Shown here piece by piece: positions 48,104 through 58,144 of a stretch of 64,000 bases of DNA. The DNA lies in contig BSBN01000187.1 in NCBI GenBank assembly GCA_027924645.1, positions 14,774,001 to 14,838,000 of the forward strand. The letters are read 5' to 3'. The stretch comes from Cunninghamia lanceolata (taxonomy: Eukaryota > Streptophyta > Pinopsida > Cupressales > Cupressaceae). The translations under genes were made by a program, and so were the position numbers. The notes beneath the pieces are model-generated. The model made no database searches. It was not told the DNA's origin and saw nothing but the letters and a program-made list of their open reading frames with translations. The first letter of the stretch is position 1; each line of letters starts with the position of its first letter.

Positions 48104-49130
48104 TTAGACTTGAAAATAATGTTTGAGGAATTGTCCATTGACTGGCAATGGGACATCCTCACCTGTCAGGTTCTTAAGCCTATAAGTGTTGTCTCCTAGT
48201 ATCTCAAAAATTTGAAAGGGACCTACCCATAATCTATCAAATTTGCCATGGTCACCTTTCCTCTCATGGGCTTTATCCCACATCAGGACTAAATCAGATA
48301 TCTTGAAGGCTTTAACTTTGGCTCTCTTGTGAAACCAGCGTTTGACAACAGCCTGATGTTTTGCAAACTGGTCAATTGCTTGACTTCTTTTCTCTTCCAG
48401 GTGCATCAGCTGAAGCAACCTAACTTCTTGTCTATTGTCTATGCCTAGGTACTCTTGGGCAAACTGCAAAGTAGGAATTTTCAAGTTGACAGGGAGGATA
48501 AGATCCACCCCATATACTAGTTGGAAGGGTGAGTTTCCTAGTGCAGTTTTCATTCTAGTTCTGTCTACCCATAAGGCATATTTCAGAAATGAGTTTCATT
48601 CCCTAGGGTTCTTCTCTATTAATTTTCTTATGATATTCAACAAATTTTTGTTGGTGGATTCTGCTAATCCATTCCCTTGGGGATAATAGTTGGATGAAAA
48701 CTTGAGTATGATCCCATGATCAAAAGCCCAACTTGACAATTTGGTTGAAGTGAAGGCTGAACCATTATCACTTACCAGAGTATAAGGAGTTCCATACCTA
48801 GTGACAATGTTGCTTTCCAAAAATTTAATAACATCATTAGCAGTACAAGTCTTGCTACTGACAGCTTCAATCCATCTGGTACAATAGTCAGTAATTGTTA
48901 AGACATACCTATGGCCTAAAGAGGATGGAGGATTGATTGGCCCAATGAAGTCCATGCCCCATTGTGCAAATGGGCATTCTTCCATCACTGGCTGCAATGG
49001 TTGTGCAACATATTTCTCTCTGTTGGCAGCAACCTAACATACATGACAACATTTAACATGATCAGTTGTATCTTTAAAAATAGTGGGCCAATAATATCCT
49101 ACTCTGAGGATTGCATGTGTTGTGGCCAGG
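48104..49130 (-). pseudogene. D: integrase
   Basis: The zinc part has LHDKFRTTHGSA and CCHVC (about 49035-49150). The core keeps Asp in WGMDFIGP (about 48940-48960), Asp in LVSDNGSAF (about 48765-48790) and Glu in NGLAESTNK (about 48650-48675). A stop follows the zinc part (about 49033) and another lies near 48596. The carboxyl end, with GKFDRLWVGPFQI and LPVNGQFLKHYF, has no chromodomain. It would insert the DNA copy. Confidence 0.82.
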
Positions 49131-49894
49131 GCTGATCCATGTGTTGTTCTGAACTTGTCATGTAGTTCTGATAAAACCTTATTTGCTTCTGGTTTTTCGA
49201 AGCATCTCAGGTATATTCCTTCATAATTCTTCTTGAACAGGATTCCTCCCTTCATCATATATTTTTGTGAACTTATCTTCAAGGCTCTTCTCTGTGAAGC
49301 TTGCGTTCTTGGAGGACACCTTCTAGTGATCAGGATGTGCCTAATATCTGAATACCACTCTTTACTATCCTCAGCATTGACAACATATTGCTGATTTGTG
49401 ATGTTTGGATCAATTTTAGATATCATTTGGCTTAAGGCTTGTCCTCTCACCAATTTCATTGGTGTAATTTCCATGTCATGCTCTTGTAACATTGTAATCC
49501 ACTTGGCTCTTTTTTCACCAGGCTCACTCTGCATCAGCAGCATCTTTACTGCTGCATCAGGCACTACTGCAATCACTTTGCTTCTTAGTATATAATGCCT
49601 AAACTTCTTTATTGCCTTGACTAATGCAAGTGCTTGTCTTTCAACATCCACATATCTTAGTTCAGCATCCTTGAAAGGATAGCTCATGAAAGCTATTGGT
49701 TTTTCTTCTTTTTCCTCATTCCTTTGAGTCAATACTGCTGCAGAGGTATGTTCTGAGGCAAATGAATAAATGTAGAAGTCCTTTGTGTAGTCTGGACTGA
49801 TGAGGACATGAGCATCTGATATGGCTTTCTTTATGTCTTCAAAAGAAGCTTTGGCCTTTGTTGTCCACTCAATCTTGGCATCTTTTTTCAGCAT
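49131..49894 (-). pseudogene. D: degenerate gypsy RNase H (connection-like)
   Basis: It follows the reverse transcriptase as usual (IEWTTKAKASFEDIKKAI, PIAFMSYPFKDAELRY, KRAKWITMLQEHDMEI). The YTDAS site reads YSFAS, so the first catalytic Asp is Phe (49760-49762). The last Asp of the ADALSR block is absent (RGQALSQM). The Glu in VERQA and an Asp at the third position remain. As in C, it cannot be a full nuclease, while the separate RNase H upstream is complete. Confidence 0.75.
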
Positions 49895-50700
49895 GGCATT
49901 TAGAGGTCTGATTATCTCTGCAAAACCAGTGATGAATTTTCATACAAAGTTAATCTTACCAAAGTAAGACTTAAGTTCTTTCTTACTTCTAGGGAGTTGT
50001 ATTTTCATGATAGAATCCACTCTGGTAGGATCAATAATGATCCCATCTTCAGTTATCAAATGGCCTAATAATTTGCCTGTTGTTACCCCAAATATGCATT
50101 TCTTGGGGTTCAAGGATATTCCATACTCTTCACATTTCTTCAACACACTTCTGAGATCTGCTACATGGTTCCCCCTTTCTTTGGAGAATACTGTCAAGTC
50201 ATCCATGTAGACACTTTCCTATTAAGCCTCTGAAGGCTATGTCCATTGCTCGCTGGAATGTAGCTCTAGCATTTATAAGTCCAAATGGCATACGTCTATA
50301 TGCAAATATCCCCCACTTGGTGGTGAAGGTAGTTTTCAATCTATCAACCTTATCAACCATCACTTGGTTGTATCCTGAGAAACCATCCAAGAAGGACATC
50401 ATTTTGGCTCCATTTACAATTTGTAGAACTTCATCCAATGATGGTAAGGGATAATTATCCTTCTCTGATGCTCTGTTCAGATTCCTGAAATCTACACATA
50501 GCCTGATGTCTCCATTCTTCTTTCTAACTGGGACTAGATTGGCCACCCAAGTGGAGTGCCTTACAGGAAAGATTATCCTGGCATTTAACAACTTCTTTAC
50601 TTCTTCAAAAATTATTGGTTCAAGCAAAGCATTGACTGGCCTTTGCTTCTGTCTGAAAGGTTTAGCATCTGGCTTGAGGGGTATAGTGTGAGTTATGACT
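49895..50700 (-). pseudogene. D: reverse transcriptase
   Basis: Motifs: VPVRKKNGDIRLCVDF (about 50490-50530), DNYPLPSLDEV, FLDGFSGYNQV (about 50370-50400), RMPFGLINARATF (about 50255-50295), and YMDD of the active site (about 50196-50207), which is intact. A frameshift at about 50210 lies just before it. KKELKSYFGKINFV closes the domain near 49940. Apart from the shift and a stop near 49940 the sequence is well kept. Confidence 0.82.
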
Positions 50701-51059
50701 GATGTGTCATATGTCTTCAGCTCATCATATGTCTAGGCAATTACATGCATGTAATCTTTAAGAGCCTGAGTTATTCCTTTTAACTCTTCTGGTGTGCAAA
50801 CTTTGCCTATCAAGACATTTCTTTTGTCTTCATTTTGTCCAATATTCACTTGTGAATACTGACCTCCATCAGCTTTGGGAAGCTCCTTCTATTTCAGCAT
50901 ATTATCCAAATCAAAAGCTCTTTCTAATTCAATCATACCTTTGGGAATCCTGTTGCTAGGCAACTCTAATATTTCATCTTCTTCCCAAACTTGATCTTCC
51001 ATACTATTCTCATCTATGATCTGAGCATCAAATATATCCCTATTAGAGATGAAATCAAG

Positions 51060-51600
51060 AATATGTTGATCATCATCAAAGACCTAGAGATTAGTAACAT
51101 TATCAGGTACTGATGGTACAGATACAAGTTCTACTAAAAATTTCTTTAGACCTAATATAGATAGTGGCTCTAATGTACTGGCAACCTGAGCAAGTGCATC
51201 TGCCCTATGATTCTGTTCTCTAGGAACATGGGTGATATTAAATGCATCAAAGTCTTCAATCAAATCCCACAGTCTGTGTTTGTAATTTGACAATCTCTTA
51301 TAATTGCAAGAGTAAATTCATCTTACCTATCTGACAACTAATTCTAAGTCTCCAAAGACATGCAGAATTTTTACCTTCTTCTTGAGAGCAAACAGTATCC
51401 CATGAATCAGAGCTTCATACTCTGTCACATTATTAGTGTAGGGGAACTGTAATCTGTATGTAGCTAAGTAGGATTTTCCTAATGGGTCAATAAGATCAAT
51501 CCCTACTCTAGCTCCTTGTTTGGATTTAGATCCATCAAATCTTAATATCCAAGATTTATCTTCAGCCAAAGGCTTGGCTGAACCTTCTCTTTTCTTTGCA
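51060..51600 (-). pseudogene. D: archaeal-type RNase H upstream of reverse transcriptase
   Basis: Four acidic sites are intact: Asp in ILRFDGSKSKQGA (51534-51536), Glu in NNVTEYEALIHG (about 51415-51425), Asp in GDLELVV (about 51345-51350) and Asp in NHRADALAQ (about 51195-51210). A break near 51326 separates the third and fourth. Class and spacing match the RNase H of C at 25668. It lies between protease and reverse transcriptase, not behind the polymerase. A charged linker of about 100 codons (50700-51060) leads to reverse transcriptase. Confidence 0.8.
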
Positions 51601-52260
51601 GCTCTGGCAGCTGCTCCACCTGATATCCACTTTATTTTAGGAATTTTAGTATCCTTGGATTGCACCTTTTCTTTCTTTTGTGAATCTGAATCCTTCGTCC
51701 TTCCAACATTAGGAGGATGATCTTCCAGATTTGGTACCGTATGTCTTTTTAAAATGTGTAAACATAGTGAGCAGGCTATCTCTAAATGAGGTGCCTCATG
51801 CAACCTACACCAACCTTTAATCAAGACTTCTTGGGGAAGTCTGTGCTGCTATGTCATCTTTTCTATTTCTTTTGCCAGAAACTCCTCAAACTTAGTCAGG
51901 TTACTACCTCTGTCTTCATCAGATAGTCCATAATCTGACTCCATGAAGCAATCACTCCCAGGGGTGATCCTTTCTTTCTTCTTAACATCTATCTAGTTGC
52001 TCACCAGTATCTCCTTTGTTCTCTGTACATGACCATCATGATTTGTCACCTTTTCTGTGGTTCTTGTAAGAAACAAACATAAATCAGAATCACTTTCATT
52101 ATCACTATCTGATGAACTTACCCCTGACGATGATGATGCATCACTATATGTCTGTTCTAACTCCATGTCCTTACATGCTTCGCAAGTCTTTTCTGAATGA
52201 GGTTCACAATGTAATCTGCACCATCCATCAATCAAAATATCATTAGCAGGTATATTCAGT
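51601..52260 (-). pseudogene. D: linker with two knuckle-like repeats
   Basis: Two copies of a GWCRLH motif occur: C-x2-H-x3-H-x4-C-x2-C near 51761-51815 and C-x2-H-C-x2-H-x4-C-x2-C near 52173-52226. They resemble the Gag knuckle of D (C-x2-H-x4-H-x4-C at 54822-54863), so the motif has been copied inside the polyprotein. Between them lies a Ser/Asp-rich stretch (SSSSGVSSSDSDNESDSD). The motifs may bind RNA. The frame has stops near 51992 and 51930. Confidence 0.6.
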
Positions 52261-52277
52261 ACTTTACATTGCTTTAT

Positions 52278-52642
52278 CTATTTGGATAAGTGCCTTTCAA
52301 AATTTCTGAAACAATCTCCTTCATTTTCCCTTTCAAAATTAGAATCAGGCCCTACAAAAGGCATATCCTCTTGATGACCATCATCATGATGATGAAAGTC
52401 CAACATCAGGATTTCCTCTATCCTGATAGTCTGTGGCCTAACAGAATAGACTCTAGGTTCAACATCTACATACATTATCTCATTCATTTTATTATATTTA
52501 TTTATCATGTGCTTCATCCCAGGTTCAGCATCTATTCTTATCTGATTAGGAATACCTTTCCAAGGCAACCACATGTGACTGAAGTCAGTAGCCATATATC
52601 CATTCAAAGTCTTGGACCAATCCTAGCTAAGCAACATCCCAT
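52278..52642 (-). pseudogene. D: protease, carboxyl part
   Basis: This is the end of the aspartic protease with a Tyr-Gly-Met-Leu-Leu-Ser block near 52620-52640, followed by SHMWLPWKGIPNQI (about 52540-52580). The block is cut by the inverted-repeat element at 52647 and its continuation is found past 53836. Confidence 0.65.
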
Positions 52643-52646
52643 AGGT

Positions 52647-53832
52647 GGGTAAATGCAAGTTGTGTCCACTTAAGGTGGAAGTTTCAGAGTTAGAAAAAAA
52701 TCCGAAATCGGGTTAACCAAAACGGGATCCCGCTTTTTATGAAACGGGATCCCATTTTGCTTCAGGATCCCCAGCCAAAAGCGGGATCTCATTTTCAAGA
52801 AACAGGATCCCATTTTGAGTTTCATAAAAGGTTAATATTTTAACCTTTATGAAACAGGATCCCATTTCATAAAGGTTAAAATATTAACCTTTTATGAAAC
52901 AGGATCCCGTTTTGAAACGGGATCCCGTTATTTGAAATTTGAATTTTAAGCTCAGGTTTTGCTTTGTAACCTGGTTCAGGAAATGCTTTGGGGACCCGAA
53001 CCTGACGTCTAGACCTGGTTTGACCTGCAACTTGAAGGTCCTTGAAGGTCCTGTCAATGTCACAACAAAATAGTGACTTTGGGCATATATCTGAAGGTCT
53101 ATTTTGTAGAATATTTTGACGAAATTAAAACCCATTATAGATGAGATAGTGTAGATTCCAAATATGTAATATTTTTTACAATTTGATTAATTTTTTTATT
53201 TTTTAATCAATTTCTGATGAAATAGGTCCATAAACTTGAATTATTAGGGTTTTTTTAGTATTTTAATAACTTTTTGTTAACATATTTTTTTGTAAAAAAA
53301 ATTGTAGGAAAACGTACTTTAGACAATTCTTTTCAATTTTAAAAAAAAAATTCAAAAAATGTTAAGTTTAGGTCATCTTATGCGTGACGTACACGATGAT
53401 TTTTTAAAAGACCAAAAATGGCCAATAAAAAATTAATTAAAAAAAAATATTCAATGAAAAATTACAAAAAAATATGGAAAACGTGCTTCAGTGAGTTACA
53501 AATCTTTTCCCAAAAGGATTTTAAAAAATATGATTATATAGGTCAAAATATGGATGACGTACACGTACATGGTATAGTAAAAAAAAAGTGACTTTTAAAC
53601 AGTGGTTTTTAGAAACGCCTATTCAAAATCAATTTCTATCATCTGGGTATTGAAAAAAATTACATATTTGGAAACTAGACTCCATGTACTACATTTCATA
53701 TTTAGTGACTTTTTCTAAGATTCCACATTTAAGTGCTTCAAATTTTTAGGTCAAATGTGACAAATTCTGAAAATTAAGGAAAACACTTCCACTTTTTGGC
53801 CAATAAGTGGACACAACTTCGTGCACACACCC
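52647..53832. mobile_element. 1,186-bp inverted-repeat DNA element (MITE-like), 4-bp AGGT duplication
   Basis: It starts GGGTAAATGCAAGTTGTGTCC and ends with the inverse GGACACAACTTCGTGCACACACCC: about 27-29 bases of imperfect terminal inverted repeat with a core AGTTGTGTCCACTTA. AGGT precedes it (52643-52646) and follows it (53833-53836). Removing it with one AGGT lets the protease reading frame of D pass from one side to the other. It has no coding capacity. Inside are eight GGGATCCC-type palindromes (52716-52935), two mutually inverse AT-rich palindromes (52821-52853 and 52866-52898) and two copies of a block with AAAACGT and GACGTACACG (53309-53590). The superfamily is not clear to me. A 4-bp duplication excludes the common hAT, Mutator and Tc1/mariner types. 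Confidence 0.8.
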
Positions 53833-53835
53833 AGG

Positions 53836-54228
53836 TATTAGGTATGTCAACTACCTGGATCTCAATGTAGTATTGGATCCTAGGATCAAATGCTAGCTGC
53901 ATGTGTATATGAGTCAGTTCATCTATCACACCTACTATCTTATCTAGCTATCACCTTCTTTAGGGATTTAGCAGGATGTAGTCCTAAAGCATTGCATATA
54001 GACAAGGGCATCACATTTGTAGATGCACCTGAATCCACTAAACAGTTGTGTAAATTCTTGTTAAACATCCTTATGGTAAGGACGAAAGGTGGTGACTCAC
54101 TCTTATCTCGGTATAATGTCATATGTGAGGTTTTTGCAGCTTGGACAGTAGCTAGCACCTTAGATTTGATATTATTATCTCTAGCAGCATGATCTTTACT
54201 ACTAGACTGGCCTGGAGAATGAATATCC
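53836..54228 (-). pseudogene. D: protease, amino part
   Basis: CLVDSGASTNVMPLSI at about 54005-54055 contains the DSG active site. The frame shifts near 53945, after SLKKVIAR. The following frame leads into the block cut by the inverted-repeat element. The domain begins with VLTIRMFNKNLHN. Confidence 0.7.
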
Positions 54229-54230
54229 TC

Positions 54231-55639
54231 TTAAGGAGCAGGATCATCTAGTGATTTCATGAATGCATTCTTAATTGCAAGGGTTTTCAATAACTCTGAT
54301 AAAGATAGGTTGATCTTTATCTTTTTCATCTCATCTGCCAAGTATGTAACAAGATTATCAGACTCACAAGGCAAGCTAACAGCCTTTGATGCTGTATTCT
54401 GAGGTGACAGATATTGAGCATTTACCTTGGGGAACCCAGGGTTATTACTGGCTTTGGGATCAGGAGGTGTATTGAAATTGTTTGGAGGTAGAGATGATGT
54501 CAATGGACCAATAGGTCTGTTGGCACTACTTCTCAAGTTATAGTTATGCTTACCAGGATATTGCTGCTGGTATGCATGCACCTCCTCATGTTCAGTGGAA
54601 GGCTCATTTTCATCCTTAAAAGGGAAAACATAATTTGACTCAAAAGCGATGGTAGATTCTTCACATGCATGAGTATAACTTTGATGATCAGTATAACTTT
54701 CTAACACTAGGGCTGAATCATATCCACAAGGAACAAGTTCATTTCCTTCCACCTGAGGTGAATTCCCTGCAGTATTAGACACTTCTGTTTGAAAAATGCT
54801 GGCAACAAATTGAAATTGTGGACAATCTAGTTCTGCATGAGCATTTGTATTGTGGATCCTACACCAATTGGTGAGGGCTGCCTCAGCAAGATTGACTCTA
54901 GTAGTTTGTTTGGTTTCACCAGGTGATTGATTATCAAAGGGTGATGGTAATGAACCATTATTTGGCCTGAAATTCCATACTCTAGGCTGTCTCTGAGGAT
55001 TATTGTTATTTCCACCACTATTATTGAAATTACTGTTATTGTACCCTCTATCAGGATAATTTGGTCTGTCATTGGAGTAACTTCTATTCTGATTTGACTG
55101 GGAATAGAAACTTTGATTTCTCAAATATGTCACTTTTGTAGTGAGTGTTCTTAGTTGAGCAGAGATTTCTTTGATTTCCTCCTCCTCTTCTTGAGCTTTG
55201 GCTACTACATTTTCAATTTGAGGCTTGAAGAAAGAGGATCCATGGTTATTGTTCTGATCCACACCTTGAGGTGTCGGTGTTTGTGTAGGATATTGTGACA
55301 TCTGGCCATTCCCATTAGGAGGTGGCATGATACTTAATGGAGGCACTTGCAAAGGTGCAGGCATGACTGCTGGAGGTATCATTGCTCCATTAGGATATTG
55401 TGAAGGGTATGATGCAGGACATTATGCAGGATATGTTGGATACATGCCAGGCAGTGTAGGGAAGGCCGTATTTGGAGTAGGAGCAGGTGACAAGTACTCA
55501 CTAACCTTTATGGCTTCTTGAAAAGCTAATGCTAGAGTTGTGATCTGAGGATGTGCTCTCCTTATGAACATGGAGGTCAGAGGATCTATGGCTGAGTAAT
55601 AAATGCTCCTTGCGGCTTCATCAGACACAGTATAAGGGG
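54231..55639 (-). pseudogene. D: Gag, carboxyl two thirds
   Basis: The end of the capsid core (RRAHPQITTLALAFQEAIKV, about 55520-55575) is followed by a Pro-rich stretch, a coiled-coil-like helix (EEEEEIKEISAQLRTLTTKV, about 55135-55195), an Asn/Gly/Arg-rich stretch and the knuckle WCRIHNTNAHAELDC (54822-54863, C-x2-H-x4-H-x4-C). A stop lies near 55422. F breaks the gene at 55640. It would assemble the particle and bind RNA. Confidence 0.75.
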
Positions 55640-56400
55640 TGACTATAGACACCTAAATTTGTCCATGTCTAGCAACATCAATCCCTCATGTCTAGCCAAT
55701 TAATTAAATAAATTTTATTTATTTAATTAAAATCCCATTTTCATTCACTTAGCCAATTAATTAAATAAATTGTATTTATTTAATTAATTCCACATCATAT
55801 CTTATCCCATTTTATTCATTTATCCTATTAATTGAATAAATTTTATTTATTTAATTAATTTCCAATTCATATCCCAACTAATTCAAATATTTTATTTGAA
55901 TTAAGCCCTTATCATTTATCACATTCCAACACTTGTCTAGTCAATCATGTGTTGTAAAACAACTTTTATTTACAAGCCTTCACATGCACAATTAATGGAA
56001 TCTAAATTTAGTAACTTTCAATCCTAGCCATTCACATAACCTCTGAATCTCCACCGTTGATTGATCTTGGCTAAGTCCTATATAAACACCCTCTCACTCC
56101 ATATGAAACATCCAGCAAGCATATAGCACCTATATTATCATCTTGAGCATCTTGAGCATCTTGAGCATCTGAGCATTCACTTGATCTTTTATCATCAATC
56201 ATGGCAGCTTTCAGCATTGCAATTGTTCATTGTTGAAGAAGCAGTCCACATCTCTTAAACAAGGAATCGCACGGTCTAGGTGATGTTATGCTTGAATTGC
56301 ATTGTTCTTTGATTTCATTTAGATTAGATTCCTTGATGATGGTAGGGTTAGGGTTTCATGACTATGTCTGATCTGCTGCACCTGACTTTCACCTATCACA
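55640..56400 (+). repeat. F 5' LTR (about 760 bp)
   Basis: It starts TGACTATAGACACC and ends CACCTATCACA or four bases earlier. U3 has three near-identical palindromic blocks of the type TTAATTAAATAAATTTTATT (55698-55735, 55751-55788, 55826-55862). TATATAA is at about 56079-56085. GAGCATCTT occurs in three tandem copies near 56145-56170. Confidence 0.7.
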
Positions 56401-56403
56401 TTT

Positions 56404-56421
56404 TGGCACGCCTAGTGGGAC
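56404..56421 (+). promoter_or_regulatory. F: primer-binding site
   Basis: TGGCACGCCTAGTGGGAC lies just inside the LTR and nearly equals the primer site of C. It would pair with the 3' end of one tRNA type. A Tat-group element would suggest tRNA-Arg, but I cannot confirm that here. Confidence 0.6.
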
Positions 56422-56501
56422 TCACGTCCTTGATGGACTTCATTTTTTGGAGTTGTTTTCTTTGAAGATCAGATTTTGCAGGTACTCGCAGTAAATTCCG
56501 G

Positions 56502-57190
56502 TCGCTTCTGAACAAACATCCGCCGCTTCCGAATCTCTGCACCGCTTTCAAGCTGGAACAGGCCGCATGTAGCTCTCTGGATCGCCTTTAAATGAACAGT
56601 CATCGCTTAAGGTAAAACGTATCACTTTTGTTTTTACAATGCTTGCCTCTGATTTTTCAGTTCTTCCGAACTGTGTTTATCACTTTTAACCTAATAGCCA
56701 CCGCTTTCGCACACATTCGCATCACTTTAGACTTCATAGTGGATGCCTTCAGAAATGTTCGCATCGCTTTTGACCTAACAGTAATCGCTTTTTACACCGA
56801 TTTGTATCGCTTATGAACTTATAACAATCGCCTGTGCAGGTTAGGGTTTAGTCCTTTTTTTGCAGATATAGGTCGCTTTTGTCTTGCAGTCGGTTGCTTT
56901 TGGTGGTAACTGGATCACCTCTGAGTCTACAGAGGCCGCTTTTGACTTAATTGGTGTCGCTTTTGAACTAACAATGATTGCCTGTTAGACTAGGGTTTTT
57001 GTGTGCAGACTGTGTTTTGCAGATACTGTTCGTGTTTGGTTCTCCATTGATCGCTTCTGGCCAATATGCATCGCTTATGAGCTGACAGGTGCCGCATCCT
57101 GTGTTTTCCACATCGCATCCGATCCGCAGCCTTTCACCTCTAGTATAATGGAGGTCGCTTTTGATCAGCAGTGAACCGCATCTGGTAAGT
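56502..57190 (+). repeat. F leader array 1 with 21-bp units
   Basis: Degenerate units starting YCGCTTTTGAAC recur in register. Starts at 56680, 56701, 56722, 56743, 56764 and 56785, and at 56873, 56894, 56915, 56936, 56957 and 56978, are spaced exactly 21 bases. Others (56502, 56523, 56542, 56563, 56582, 56603, 56622) alternate 21 and 19. The array is non-coding on the plus strand. Confidence 0.85.
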
Positions 57191-58140
57191 TCTGTCGATT
57201 TCAAATCTGTTTCAATTCCAGTTGGATTTTTGGCTATTAATTGGGTATTTGTGCAGCATCTTATCGATTTGTCCAAGAAAGGAGGTTATCAAACTACTGA
57301 CATATCTGTTGTAGGTTCGATCAGTCCAAGATTTGTGCTTTTTTTTCACTAAATTAGGCATATTTGGGCTTGGTGCTTAAAATGAATCATTGTTTGCTCC
57401 GTGCTTGATTTATCTTTTTGATTGCTTGCATGCGCCTGATTGTAACCCAAATTTAATGGCAAAAGTATCCTCTCCCCTTGCCTATCAAATGGATCTTGGG
57501 TGTATGAGAACTTGTCATTATCTTTAGAGGGCCTGCCTTCCTGGTGTGAGAAGGGATACGACCCAAGCGGTAACGGGCTAAAGCCAAGTCCTTCCGAACC
57601 GCTATATAAGAAAAGTGTTTGTGTCGACAGCCACAAACAACGGGTGCAGTTGTGTTATAACAACAGCCAACCTCCCCCAAAACCCTCCAAGGTGCAACCC
57701 TTGGAGGCTGGGAGACTCCATAACGGAGAGTAGCACTGCCGCACGTATAGCCACCCGAACGGATGCCCTTATTAGCAACTTTGTGTAGTAGCCAAAAACC
57801 TTCTATCTGTTGACGCAGAGGGCAAAACCCTTGAAGCGGCCCCGATTCAGGGGGTTCTTAGCCGAGGTAGCAGGGACAATCTAAAGGTTTGGAGAGGGTC
57901 AAGCCTTATAAGAAACCTGGATCTTGGTATGCATAAGAAGTGTGTGCAAATGTAAGGAGGAGCCGATGCTACCAAGATCCTGGAGCTACCCGCTTTGAAT
58001 AGGCGCAGCTAGGGGATTCAACAGATACTGTCCTATCCTAGCCTAGGTTGTATCAGTTTGTGCTTGTTGTGAATGTGAGTGACTGTTATCACTGTTTTCT
58101 TGCTGAAAAAACTACAAAATCAGACAACTGTTACACAAAC
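57191..58140 (+). other. F leader, unique central part
   Basis: About 950 bases without the 21-bp units and without a gene. It is less AT-rich than its surroundings. A perfect 9-bp hairpin lies at 57684-57707 (CCTCCAAGG, loop TGCAAC, CCTTGGAGG). It may be a structured RNA leader, packaging signal or spliced region. Confidence 0.4.
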
Positions 58141-58144
58141 ACAG

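Larger units (their letters stand above)
40370..55639 (-). mobile_element. Ty3/gypsy element D with RNase H ahead of reverse transcriptase and a large 3' ORF
   Basis: Minus-strand order: Gag (54231-55639, amino end missing), protease (split by a DNA transposon), two knuckle-like repeats, archaeal-type RNase H, reverse transcriptase, degenerate gypsy RNase H, integrase, a 2.2-kb spacer, a 4.3-kb ORF and the 3' LTR. It shares this unusual order with C. F cuts its Gag at 55640, so the rest of D should lie to the right of F, outside the window. Frameshifts and stops are present but sparse, so D is younger than C and E. Confidence 0.82.

Noticed and set aside
57480..58020. Possible RNA gene or host exon in the less AT-rich F leader centre
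   Set aside because: No tRNA, snRNA or rRNA signature and no open frame kept on either strand beyond 80 codons.
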